DNA of 5,503 nucleotides from Nitrososphaerales archaeon. GTDB lineage: Archaea; Thermoproteota; Nitrososphaeria; Nitrososphaerales; UBA183. The notes under the pieces are model-generated. The model saw only the letters and a program-made list of their open reading frames with translations, was not told where the DNA came from and did no database searches. Positions 1 to 5,503 of this stretch are shown here, piece after piece; position 1 is the first letter of the stretch, and each line of letters opens with the position of its first letter. Made by a program: the position numbers and the translations under genes. Where the stretch lies: NCBI GenBank assembly GCA_030045755.1, contig JASIEW010000004.1, positions 1 to 5,503 on the forward strand, in the 5' to 3' direction.

Positions 1-318
1 GAGAAGACGGGGAAGAAGCTCGCCGTCATCATCACGGACACCTTCGGGAGGCCCTGGAGGAGAGGACAGACCGACGTCGCCATCGGATGCTCTGGGATGT
101 CGCCCGTCCTGTCGTACAGAGGCAGGTCGGACATGTACGGATACGAGCTGAGGGTCACCGAGCCGGCCCTGGCGGACGAGATCGCGGGGGCGGCCGAGCT
201 GGTTGCAGGCAAGCTCGCCAGGGTCCCGGTCGCCGTGGTCAGAGGCGTCGACTACAAGAGGGGAGAGGAGGGGGCGAGGTCGCTGGTCATGGAACGAACG
301 AGAGACCTCTTCAGGTGA
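1..318 (+). CDS. cofE: Coenzyme F420-0:L-glutamate ligase, C-terminal part (5' end outside window)
   Basis: CofE adds L-glutamate residues, using GTP, to F420-0 to build the gamma-glutamyl tail of coenzyme F420 in the cytoplasm. Reading frame 1 is open from the first base and ends at TGA 316-318, giving 105 visible residues, about the last 40% of a protein that is usually near 250 residues. Family hallmarks are present in order: DTFGRPWRRGQTDVAIG at visible residues 13-29, YRGRSDMYGYEL at 39-50, the ADEIAGAAEL helix at 58-67 and PVAVVRG at 76-82. The Asp and Gln of the first motif lie in the region known for metal and nucleotide binding in the family. The end of the protein is of normal length, so nothing suggests truncation at this side. 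It is the first visible gene of an F420 operon, and cofD begins 4 bases after its stop. The stand-alone form, without the nitroreductase domain of actinobacterial FbiB, cannot be proven because only the 3' part is seen. Confidence 0.93.
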   Translation, partial: EKTGKKLAVIITDTFGRPWRRGQTDVAIGCSGMSPVLSYRGRSDMYGYELRVTEPALADEIAGAAELVAGKLARVPVAVVRGVDYKRGEEGARSLVMERTRDLFR

Positions 319-319
319 T
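313..319 (+). promoter_or_regulatory. Ribosome binding site of cofD, overlapping the cofE stop
   Basis: AGGTGAT matches the core of the sequence complementary to the archaeal 16S 3' end (GGAGGTGATC). It contains the cofE stop TGA. Aligned to the full consensus it puts the TTG at 323 about 7 bases after the GGAGG position, which is normal spacing. It is the main evidence for choosing the TTG start of cofD. Confidence 0.6.
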
Positions 320-322
320 GCC

Positions 323-1237
323 TTGAAGGTTGCGGCCATCGCCGGCGGTACGGGCTCGGCGAAGATCCTGCGCGGACTCTCCGCTCTCAAGGTAGAGCTC
401 ACGGTAGTCGGCAACGTAGGGGACAACTTCCACTTCCACGGCCTGTACGTGTGCCCGGATCTCGACATCGCGACATACTCTCTGGCCGGAGTGGCCGACC
501 CTGTCCGGGGTTGGGGCCTCCGCGGCGACTCTTTCACGACGATGGACCAGTTCGCCAAGATGGGCGTCGACTCGTGGTTCAGGCTCGGGGACAGGGACAT
601 GGCGACCCAGATCCTTCGCAGAGGATGGCTCGACGCAGGCATGACGCTGACGCAGGCCACTGACCTCTTGAGGAGGAGCTTCGGAGTCGGCCATCCCGTT
701 CTTCCGATCAGCGACGACCCCGTGGAGACCTACGTCCTCACGCCCCGGGGCCCGCTGCATCTCCAGGAGTTCTGGGTCCGCGACGGGGGCCGCCCGCGCG
801 TGGCCGGTGTCGAGTATCGGGGAGCCTCCTTCGCCCGGCCCACGTCAAAGGCGGTTGAAGCGGTCGAGCAGGCCGACAGGGTCGTGATCTGCCCCGCGAA
901 CCCGGTCACCAGCGTGGGTCCTATCCTCGCCATCCCGTCGGTCGGCGACGTCCTCGCGCGGGCTCGGGCCAGGGTGTCTGCCCTCTCCCCCATGATCGGG
1001 AAGGCGCCCTTCAGCGGGCCCGCTGCAAAGCTGATGAAGGCCGTGAGGATGAGGACGGACTCCGTGGGCGTGGCGGAGAGGTACGCTCAGTTTCTGGACT
1101 CCATCGTGATAGACCGTTCCGACGAAGCGATGAAGGGGGCGGTCAAGGACGCGGGGGTGGACTGTGCGGTGTCAGACACGAGGATCCGAGGAGGGAGAGA
1201 CGAGGTCAGGCTCGCAAGGGAGCTGCTGGAGGCATGA
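323..1237 (+). CDS. cofD: 2-phospho-L-lactate transferase (F420 biosynthesis)
   Basis: CofD transfers the phospholactyl (or related) moiety from the GDP-activated donor to the 7,8-didemethyl-8-hydroxy-5-deazariboflavin Fo, giving F420-0. The protein has 304 residues, close to the usual 300-320. The N-terminus reads MKVAAIAGGTGSAK, with the nucleotide-binding glycine loop GGTGSAK at 8-14. NVGDN lies at 31-35, GLYVCPDLD at 40-48 (Asp residues in the region known to bind Fo and metal), WFRLGDRDMATQ at 85-96 and LPISDDPVET at 127-136. Further on are the conserved CPANPVTSVGPILAIPSV and the SPMIGKAPFSGPAAK segment. The start is TTG 323: it gives the conserved N-terminus and has a well-placed AGGTGAT. 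Upstream in-frame codons would translate out-of-frame cofE sequence. An ATG at 318-320 is in another frame and stops after two codons. The 3' end overlaps cofC by ATGA, indicating translational coupling. Family assignment is firm; the exact start is somewhat less so. Confidence 0.93.
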   Translation: MKVAAIAGGTGSAKILRGLSALKVELTVVGNVGDNFHFHGLYVCPDLDIATYSLAGVADPVRGWGLRGDSFTTMDQFAKMGVDSWFRLGDRDMATQILRRGWLDAGMTLTQATDLLRRSFGVGHPVLPISDDPVETYVLTPRGPLHLQEFWVRDGGRPRVAGVEYRGASFARPTSKAVEAVEQADRVVICPANPVTSVGPILAIPSVGDVLARARARVSALSPMIGKAPFSGPAAKLMKAVRMRTDSVGVAERYAQFLDSIVIDRSDEAMKGAVKDAGVDCAVSDTRIRGGRDEVRLARELLEA

Positions 1238-1863
1238 GCGCTCCCTCCGTTGTGATACCCTACAGAGCGGTCGGAGCCAAGTCGAGACTGGCTCCGGCCC
1301 TCTCCGAAAAGAGGAGGGCAGAGCTTTCGGAGCTCATGCTCCTCGACGTCCTCGAAGCCTTCGCCTCTGCCGGCCTCGTGGGGCGCTGCATCGTCGTCTC
1401 CCCCGACTCGAGGGCGCTCGCGCTGGCTCAGGAGGCGGGGGCGCAGGGCCTCCGCGAACGCTCAGCGTCTGGCGTGAACGCGGCCGTGCACAAGGCGGTG
1501 TCTCAGGAGCGCGGGGACCACGGCTTCATGATAGTCCCCGCAGACCTTCCGACCCTCGGCGCGAAGGACATCAGAGGGGCGCTCGCGCGCCACGCCGCTG
1601 GTCTGACTGTCATATCCCCGTCTCGCGGCTTCGACGGCACCAACCTCCTGATGTTCGGAGAAAGCGGGAGGATTCCCCTGAGCTATGACAGGGACAGCTT
1701 CTGGAACCATGTCGCCTCTGCCGGAAGACTCGGGCTTCCGCTCTGCGTCCTCTCCGCGGGCGGGTTCATGTTCGACGTCGACACGCCCGCTGACTTGGCC
1801 GACCTGGCGGGCTCAGGAGCCCGCGGGCGCGCGGCCGCCTTTGCGAAGGGAGTGCTCCCATGA
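1234..1863 (+). CDS. cofC: 2-phospho-L-lactate guanylyltransferase (F420 biosynthesis)
   Basis: CofC uses GTP to activate 2-phospho-L-lactate (in some organisms phosphoenolpyruvate or 3-phosphoglycerate) as the donor for CofD. The 209-residue protein has the normal stand-alone length and a GT-A-like nucleotidyltransferase layout: VVIPYRAVGAKSRLAP at 6-21 (nucleotide-binding loop with Lys16 and Arg18), SGVNAAV at 79-85, IVPADLPTL at 100-108 (Asp104 a likely metal ligand), FDGTNLLM at 133-140 and FDVDTPADL at 180-188. The start is the ATG overlapping the cofD stop as ATGA. A GGAGG sits at 1228-1232 but only one base before the ATG, so termination-reinitiation seems more likely than normal initiation. 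A GTG at 1252 would remove the first beta strand and is less likely. Which phospho-acid it prefers cannot be read from the sequence. It overlaps the next gene by ATGA as well. Confidence 0.92.
   Translation: MSAPSVVIPYRAVGAKSRLAPALSEKRRAELSELMLLDVLEAFASAGLVGRCIVVSPDSRALALAQEAGAQGLRERSASGVNAAVHKAVSQERGDHGFMIVPADLPTLGAKDIRGALARHAAGLTVISPSRGFDGTNLLMFGESGRIPLSYDRDSFWNHVASAGRLGLPLCVLSAGGFMFDVDTPADLADLAGSGARGRAAAFAKGVLP
1848..1852 (+). promoter_or_regulatory. Ribosome binding site of the amidohydrolase gene
   Basis: GGGAG inside the 3' end of cofC is followed by 7 bases and then ATG 1860. It supports the start that overlaps the cofC stop, so the downstream gene probably has its own initiation site as well as coupling. 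Confidence 0.5.
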
Positions 1864-3389
1864 AAGGGCTCCTGGTCGAGAATTGCATCGTCCGCGGGAC
1901 CGAGCCTGTCTCCGTGTACGTCGAGAACGGCAGGATCGCGCGGATCTCCGACTCGGCGGAACCCGTGCCGGAAGGGACCGAGAGGATCGACGGAGGAGGC
2001 TGCACGCTCCTCCCCGGGCTCATCGACTCTCACTGCCACCCGTTCGAGGTCGGCCGGATGAGGAGGGTGGTCGACCTGCGCGGGGCGAGCAACATGGTCG
2101 CGATTCGACTGCGCCTCCAGTCCAGGGTGAGTCGGAGCCACCCCGGGGAGTGGGTGTACGGGAGAGGCTGGGACCACGAACTCTTCCCTGACCGCCGCCT
2201 CCCCTCCCGCGCGGACATAGACGGAGTGTCCCCTCAGAACCCTGTCATCGTCACCCGGGTCTGCGGACACATCGCACTGCTCAACAGCAGGGCGATCGAG
2301 GCGCTGGGGATAGGCCAAAGACAGGGTGAAGGTTACGAGCGCGGCCAGTCGGGCGAACTGACCGGCATAGTCAAAGAGGACGCGCTCGAGGAAGTGTACT
2401 CCGCAATCCCGGCCGCGCCTGGGGCCAGCAGGGTCGACCTGCAGACGGCCGAGGTCGAGGCCGCGCGGCTCGGTCTCACCGCCCTCCACTGTATAGTCTC
2501 CCCGGCCAACTACGCCGAGGAGCTCGAGGCGCTCGCGGAGCTGTGCGCGGGCTCGCAGCTGTCGCTCAGGTACAGGGTCTACATCCCTCCTGGCGCGATT
2601 GACTTCGTCGAGGCGAAGGGACTGCGCGGCAGGCTGGGAGGCGAGCAGGCCAGGATCTGCGGCGTGAAGATCTACGGAGACGGCTCCCTGGGGGCCAGGA
2701 CCGCCGCGCTCCGAGAGCCCTACTCTGACGAACCCTCCGGCAGCGGGGTTCTGAGGCACTCGGACGAGGACCTTGCGGCTCTGGTGGAGAAGGCGGACAG
2801 GGCGGGATATCAGGCGATCGTCCACGCCATCGGCGACCGCGCCGTCGAGCAGGCGATAGAGGCGATCGCCAAGGTCGCGGGGCCAGGAAACCCGCGCCGC
2901 CACAGGATAGAGCACGCGAGCCTACTCCCCAGGGACCTGCGCAGCAAGATGGCGAAGTTCTCGATCCGCGCCACCGTGCAGCCTCTCTTCATCACCTCAG
3001 ACTCGTGGGCCGAGGACAGGCTGGGGGCCGAGAGAGTGAGGGACCTCTACCCTCTGAAGTCCATGCTCAGAGACGGAATAGTGGCCTCGGGGAGCTCCGA
3101 CGCCCCGGTCGAGTCCCTGAGCCCCATCCTCGGGATGTGGGCCTCAATGGCCCGCGGGGCCTTCGCAGAGCAAGAGGCTCTGTCCCTGTCGGAGGCTCTG
3201 GACCTCTACACAGCCAACGGGGCGTCAAACGGAAACGACGACGATCCAGCCCTGAAGGAGGGGTCGCCCGCCGACTTCACCCTGCTCGACTCTCCGATAT
3301 TCGGCATGCACCACGCCCTTCTCAGGAAGGTCGGCGTGGTGGCCACAGTCGTCGGAGGAGGGGTGGTCCACTCGGCGCTTGGTTCCTAG
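1860..3389 (+). CDS. YtcJ-type metal-dependent amidohydrolase (Amidohydro_3 family), substrate unknown
   Basis: This is a 509-residue TIM-barrel hydrolase of the amidohydrolase superfamily, nearest to the YtcJ / N-substituted formamide deformylase group, whose members are usually 520-570 residues. The N-terminal beta-sandwich (about 1-50) leads into GLIDSHCHP with metal-ligand His58 and His60. The YtcJ signature VKIYGDGSLGARTAALREPY spans 269-288 and carries Lys270, a possible bridging lysine. VHAIGDRAV (His322), RIEHASLL (His352) and GSSDAPVES (Asp414) supply the other expected ligands, so the active site looks intact. The C-terminal strand segment (about 460-509) returns to the beta-sandwich with a GSPADFTLLDS motif. 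No signal peptide or membrane segment is seen, so it is probably cytoplasmic. It overlaps cofC by ATGA and has its own GGGAG site, so it belongs to the F420 operon by layout. A role in F420 metabolism is only inference from position; this family is broad and poorly characterised, and an unrelated passenger gene is possible. Confidence 0.87.
   Translation: MKGLLVENCIVRGTEPVSVYVENGRIARISDSAEPVPEGTERIDGGGCTLLPGLIDSHCHPFEVGRMRRVVDLRGASNMVAIRLRLQSRVSRSHPGEWVYGRGWDHELFPDRRLPSRADIDGVSPQNPVIVTRVCGHIALLNSRAIEALGIGQRQGEGYERGQSGELTGIVKEDALEEVYSAIPAAPGASRVDLQTAEVEAARLGLTALHCIVSPANYAEELEALAELCAGSQLSLRYRVYIPPGAIDFVEAKGLRGRLGGEQARICGVKIYGDGSLGARTAALREPYSDEPSGSGVLRHSDEDLAALVEKADRAGYQAIVHAIGDRAVEQAIEAIAKVAGPGNPRRHRIEHASLLPRDLRSKMAKFSIRATVQPLFITSDSWAEDRLGAERVRDLYPLKSMLRDGIVASGSSDAPVESLSPILGMWASMARGAFAEQEALSLSEALDLYTANGASNGNDDDPALKEGSPADFTLLDSPIFGMHHALLRKVGVVATVVGGGVVHSALGS
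3386..3389. other. CTAG palindrome containing the interlocked stops of two convergent genes
   Basis: The + strand amidohydrolase ends with TAG at 3387-3389 and the - strand AAA-associated gene ends with TAG at 3388-3386. Both stops come from one CTAG, so the two coding regions overlap by four bases and no space exists for a terminator between the operons. This is read directly from the sequence. Confidence 0.95.
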
Positions 3390-3895
3390 ACCTTCTGGAA
3401 CTTCTCTGACTTCCCGTCGTACTTGAGCAGCCCCGCGTAGATGGCCCAGTGTATCAGGAGGGTGTTCACGAGCTTCTCGTTGATCTCAGGCTGGTAGTGC
3501 CACTTCAGGCCCATCTCCATCAGCTCGTCTGCGACTTCCTCGGCCTTGAACGGCTTGCCCTTCGCCGCGAGTTGGAGGGCTGTCCTGAAGGGCTCGATCA
3601 TGGCGATCCTGTCCTTGACCATGACCAGCCTGTTCTTCGGAGTCTTCTGGAACTTTTGGCCGAACTCGGTGAGGTACACGTCGCCCTTCTCCGTCCTCAC
3701 GAGGCCCAGCATCTCGGCAGCGTCTATGATGGGAAGCAGCACGGCCAGGTCTGCCCCCAGCTCGTCCGCCAGCTTCGGGGTGTCGACCCGCCCGCCCATC
3801 TCGCCGGCTATGCTCACCAGGCTGATCACCTGGCCCCCTCTTACGTTCGCGGGCATCAGGAGCGCCACCGGGAGGGGCCTGCGTGGTTCAGCCAT
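3386..3895 (-). CDS. Stand-alone AAA-associated (AAA_assoc_C) protein, partner of the ABC ATPase
   Basis: This 169-residue soluble protein resembles the C-terminal domain fused to many bacterial NitT/TauT-type ABC ATPases (Pfam AAA_assoc_C). Residues about 15-82 fit a winged-helix-like fold: GGQVISLVSIAGEMGGRVD, then LADELGADLAVLLPIIDAAE and LGLVRTEKGDVYLTEFGQKF. The second half (about 88-169) holds the helical region RIAMIEPFRTALQLA and the terminal TLLIHWAIYAGLLKYDG, which matches the end of that domain. ATG 3895 is the first start codon after an in-frame TAA at 3931-3929, and AGGGG lies 10 bases upstream. An internal ATG at residue 14 is a weaker alternative. It lies 48 bases after the ATPase gene in the same frame, so together they equal the size (261 + 169 residues) of the fused bacterial subunit. 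The likely role is a cytoplasmic regulatory or structural part of the transporter; the domain's biochemical function is not established. Confidence 0.82.
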   Translation of the reverse strand: MAEPRRPLPVALLMPANVRGGQVISLVSIAGEMGGRVDTPKLADELGADLAVLLPIIDAAEMLGLVRTEKGDVYLTEFGQKFQKTPKNRLVMVKDRIAMIEPFRTALQLAAKGKPFKAEEVADELMEMGLKWHYQPEINEKLVNTLLIHWAIYAGLLKYDGKSEKFQKV

Positions 3896-3905
3896 CTGGT
3901 GTCTG

Positions 3906-3910
3906 CCCCT
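3906..3910 (-). promoter_or_regulatory. Ribosome binding site of the AAA-associated gene
   Basis: On the - strand AGGGG is followed by 10 bases and then the ATG at 3895. It supports independent translation of the split-off domain rather than translation by read-through. Confidence 0.45.
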
Positions 3911-3924
3911 GCCGATCCGACCGG

Positions 3925-3931
3925 AGTATTA
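3925..3931 (-). promoter_or_regulatory. Weak AT-rich TATA-like element in the 48-base gap
   Basis: TAATACT is a 7-base AT-rich run in otherwise GC-rich sequence, centred about 33 bases before the ATG at 3895. An archaeal TATA box would place a start site close to the ATG, which would partly remove the AGGGG site. There is no clear BRE purine stretch, and its TAA is also an in-frame stop. It may be chance. Confidence 0.15.
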
Positions 3932-3943
3932 GGCCTTGCGTGG

Positions 3944-4729
3944 TCATGAAAGAAGCGCGTACACCTTGTCCACCCATGCGAAGAACTCCTGCGACTTCTT
4001 GTCCCTCGGCCTCGGCAGGTCGACCGTCAGCTCCCCGACGACCCTCGCGGGCCTCGCGGACAGCACGACGACCTTGTCGGCGAGCTCGATTATCTCCTCG
4101 ACGTTGTGACTGACGAGTATCACAGACTGGACGGGGGTCATCGGGTTGATCAGTAGCGAGTGGGTCTCCCTACGCAGCCTCTCTGCAGTGAGGTCGTCGA
4201 GCGAGCTGAAAGGCTCGTCCATCAGGAGGACCTTGGGGTCGGTGGCGAGCGCCCTCGCGACGCCTACCCGCTGCTTCATCCCACCCGAGAGCTCTCCGGG
4301 GTACACGTTCTCGAAGCCCGAGAGCCCGGCGGCCTCGAGGGCGGTCTTCGACTTCTCCGCCTTCTGCTCCTCGGTGAGGTCCTTCCTCGAGCTGAGACCG
4401 AACATGACGTTCTCGAGCGCAGTCCTCCAGGGCAAGAGGACGAAGTTCTGGAAGACTATCGTTATGTCCGTCCTGGGGCCGGTCACGACGGAGTCCTGTA
4501 TCTTGACCGTCCCGGAGGTCGGCTTGATGAGCCCGCTGATGATCCTCAGAAGGGTCGACTTGCCGCAGCCGGAGGGGCCCGTGACCGCCACGAGCTGGTC
4601 CTTGCCCGCCGTGAGCGAGACGTCCACTAGGACCGGCAGGGGCTCCTTCTCCTTGTAGTAGTCGAGGTTCACATGGTCGACAGTCACTATCGTCGCAGCC
4701 GCCGCGACCTGGGTCTGCCCGTCAGACAC
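3944..4729 (-). CDS. NitT/TauT-family ABC transporter ATP-binding subunit
   Basis: This cytoplasmic ATPase powers an importer of the nitrate/sulfonate/taurine type. The 261 residues contain every ABC motif: Walker A GPSGCGKST at 51-59, Q-loop FQN at 93-95 followed by LLPWRTALENV, signature LSGGMKQR at 147-154, Walker B VLLMDEP at 167-173, D-loop SSLD at 175-178 and the H-loop His208 in VSHNVEE. The VLLPWRTALENV segment and the ending PRPRDKKSQEFFAWVDKVYALL are typical of the NitT/TauT group. The start is GTG 4729, with GAGG 8 bases upstream. The gene begins 19 bases after the permease stop, so they are surely co-transcribed. The protein stops exactly where bacterial homologues continue into the AAA-associated domain, and that domain is the next gene. 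The first 13 or so residues are poorly conserved, so a slightly later start is possible. The substrate cannot be inferred from the ATPase. Confidence 0.94.
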   Translation of the reverse strand: MSDGQTQVAAAATIVTVDHVNLDYYKEKEPLPVLVDVSLTAGKDQLVAVTGPSGCGKSTLLRIISGLIKPTSGTVKIQDSVVTGPRTDITIVFQNFVLLPWRTALENVMFGLSSRKDLTEEQKAEKSKTALEAAGLSGFENVYPGELSGGMKQRVGVARALATDPKVLLMDEPFSSLDDLTAERLRRETHSLLINPMTPVQSVILVSHNVEEIIELADKVVVLSARPARVVGELTVDLPRPRDKKSQEFFAWVDKVYALLS

Positions 4730-4737
4730 TTCGCCCG

Positions 4738-4741
4738 CCTC
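4738..4741 (-). promoter_or_regulatory. Ribosome binding site of the ATPase gene
   Basis: On the - strand GAGG is followed by 8 bases and then GTG 4729, within the 19-base gap after the permease stop. It supports the GTG start. Confidence 0.45.
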
Positions 4742-4748
4742 GCTCCCC

Positions 4749-5503
4749 TTAGCGGTTATACGTGTAGCGCTTTGTCGTGATGTGGTACACCCTCCTCCAG
4801 ACTGTGAGGTTGAACGCTACGATGAGGACGGTCATCGAAAGGATCGCCAGCGTCAGCTCCAGGTAGTTCGCCTGGTTCGTGGCTATGACGATCAGCTTCC
4901 CTATTCCGTAGGTGACCTCGGTGAGCGGGGCGCAGGTGGCGTTCGGAGGGCAGCTGGGAGAGAAGTACTCGGCTATGATCAGGGCGTTCCAGGCTCCGCC
5001 GATCGCGGTGATAGAGCCGGTCACCAGGCCCGTGAGGGCTCCCGGGATGTACACGTTGCGCCACGCGGACCAGGAGCCCACGTTGAAGACGCTAGGAAGG
5101 TCCTTCAGGTCTGCGGGCAGCGACCTGACCCCCGCCATGACGTTGAATATGATGTACCAGATTATCGAGAGCATGATCACGATCGCGGCGACGGCTTCAG
5201 GCGCGTGGCCCAGTATGGGTATGAGGACGATCGCCGGCAGCAGTATCGGCGCGGGTATCGAAGAGATCACCTCGAGCACGGGCGACACCGTGTCGTAGAG
5301 CTTGAAGTTGAGCGAGATCACGATGCCCAAAGGAAGGCCTATGGCGACGCAGATCGCATAGACGTACCAGACCCTGACGAACGAGTACCCGAGGGACAGC
5401 AGGACGAGCCCTTCTGCGGAAGCGACCTGCCCCAGGGAGGGGATGTTCATCACGCTGAGGTCTCCGGACCTTGCGACGCTGCTGGCGAGAAGGATGAAGA
5501 ACA
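4749..5503 (-). CDS. ABC transporter permease, C-terminal part (NitT/TauT type; 5' end outside window)
   Basis: This membrane subunit forms the translocation path for the neighbouring ATPase. The frame is open to the window edge, with 250 residues visible. It starts inside a membrane helix (FFILLAS), and a GTG/ATG pair at 5453/5450 is probably internal, not the real start. Hydrophobic segments follow: WYVYAICVAIGLPLGIVISL, PAPILLPAIVLIPIL, AAIVIMLSIIWYIIFNVMAG, a stretch around GLVTGSITAIGGAWNALII, and LTLAILSMTVLIVAFNLTVW. Between the third and fourth is the cytoplasmic coupling (EAA-like) region LPADLKDLPSVFNVGSWSAW followed by RNVYIPGALTG, the contact to the ATPase. The basic tail RRVYHITTKRYTYNR fits a cytoplasmic C-terminus. 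The WYIIFNV and AWNALIIAEYF segments and the tail match the second half of the roughly 570-residue double permeases that usually accompany AAA-associated ATPases, so the full gene may be a two-domain permease; that is inference. An external loop carries two cysteines (codons at 4952-4950 and 4934-4932). Confidence 0.88.
   Translation of the reverse strand, partial: FFILLASSVARSGDLSVMNIPSLGQVASAEGLVLLSLGYSFVRVWYVYAICVAIGLPLGIVISLNFKLYDTVSPVLEVISSIPAPILLPAIVLIPILGHAPEAVAAIVIMLSIIWYIIFNVMAGVRSLPADLKDLPSVFNVGSWSAWRNVYIPGALTGLVTGSITAIGGAWNALIIAEYFSPSCPPNATCAPLTEVTYGIGKLIVIATNQANYLELTLAILSMTVLIVAFNLTVWRRVYHITTKRYTYNR

Noticed and set aside
203..322. In-frame upstream extension of cofD to ATG 203
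   Set aside because: The extra 40 residues are an out-of-frame reading of cofE and resemble no CofD N-terminus; the conserved CofD start fits TTG 323.
311..760. 149-residue - strand frame opposite cofD
   Set aside because: Low-complexity His/Arg/Glu-rich composition and complete overlap with cofD mark it as a shadow frame.
1683..2915. 410-residue open frame on the - strand opposite cofC and the amidohydrolase
   Set aside because: It lies wholly antisense to two well-conserved genes. Its Arg/Pro/Val-rich sequence shows no domain I recognise, and long antisense frames are expected at this G+C content.
3896..3943. TCCGGTCGGA small inverted repeat in the gap between ATPase and AAA-associated genes, as a terminator
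   Set aside because: The stem is only 4 base pairs with a 2-base loop and no U-run follows, so it is too weak for a terminator or attenuator.
3449..3949. 166- and 128-residue + strand frames opposite the AAA-associated gene
   Set aside because: The - strand product matches a known domain along its full length; these + strand frames have no recognisable motifs.
4146..4658. 170- and 156-residue + strand frames opposite the ABC ATPase
   Set aside because: The - strand contains all ABC motifs in order, so these are shadow frames.
1..5503. CRISPR array, tRNA, rRNA, insertion sequence or attachment site
   Set aside because: Nearly every base is assigned to conserved protein-coding genes, and I saw no spaced direct repeats, tRNA-like cloverleaf or terminal inverted repeats.

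Overview
The window looks like part of a high-GC archaeal chromosome (roughly 60-65% G+C, judged by eye from sampled lines). Four things point to Archaea: stand-alone cofE, cofD and cofC genes for the deazaflavin cofactor F420, heavy use of AGG/AGA arginine codons, Shine-Dalgarno-like sites matching the archaeal 16S tail, and an F420 enzyme set that resembles archaeal rather than actinobacterial forms (no FbiB-type fusion is visible). A Nitrososphaeria-like (Thermoproteota) or Thermoplasmata-like lineage is my best guess from remembered family sequences. I cannot confirm it without a search.

Left half, + strand (1-3389): a tightly packed operon. The 3' end of cofE (F420-0:gamma-glutamyl ligase) is followed 4 nt later by cofD (2-phospho-L-lactate transferase, TTG start). 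cofD overlaps cofC (2-phospho-L-lactate guanylyltransferase) by an ATGA, and cofC overlaps a YtcJ-type amidohydrolase by another ATGA. CofC activates the phospholactate-type unit, CofD transfers it to the deazaflavin Fo, and CofE adds the glutamate tail, so three consecutive steps of F420 assembly lie together. The amidohydrolase has a complete set of candidate metal ligands but no known place in the pathway.

Right half, - strand (3386-5503): a NitT/TauT-type ABC importer operon running toward the cof operon. In transcription order it holds the C-terminal part of a permease (cut by the window edge), an ATP-binding subunit, and a separate small protein equivalent to the AAA-associated C-terminal domain. 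In bacterial relatives that domain is fused to the ATPase. Here the two pieces are separate ORFs in the same reading frame, split by two in-frame stops and 48 bases. No substrate-binding protein is in the window, so the substrate (nitrate, sulfonate, taurine, thiamine precursor or other) cannot be named.

The two operons converge with no spacer: the stop codons of the amidohydrolase and the AAA-associated protein interlock within one CTAG palindrome at 3386-3389. There is no gene-free stretch longer than 48 bases, and I see no RNA gene, mobile element, CRISPR array or intrinsic terminator.
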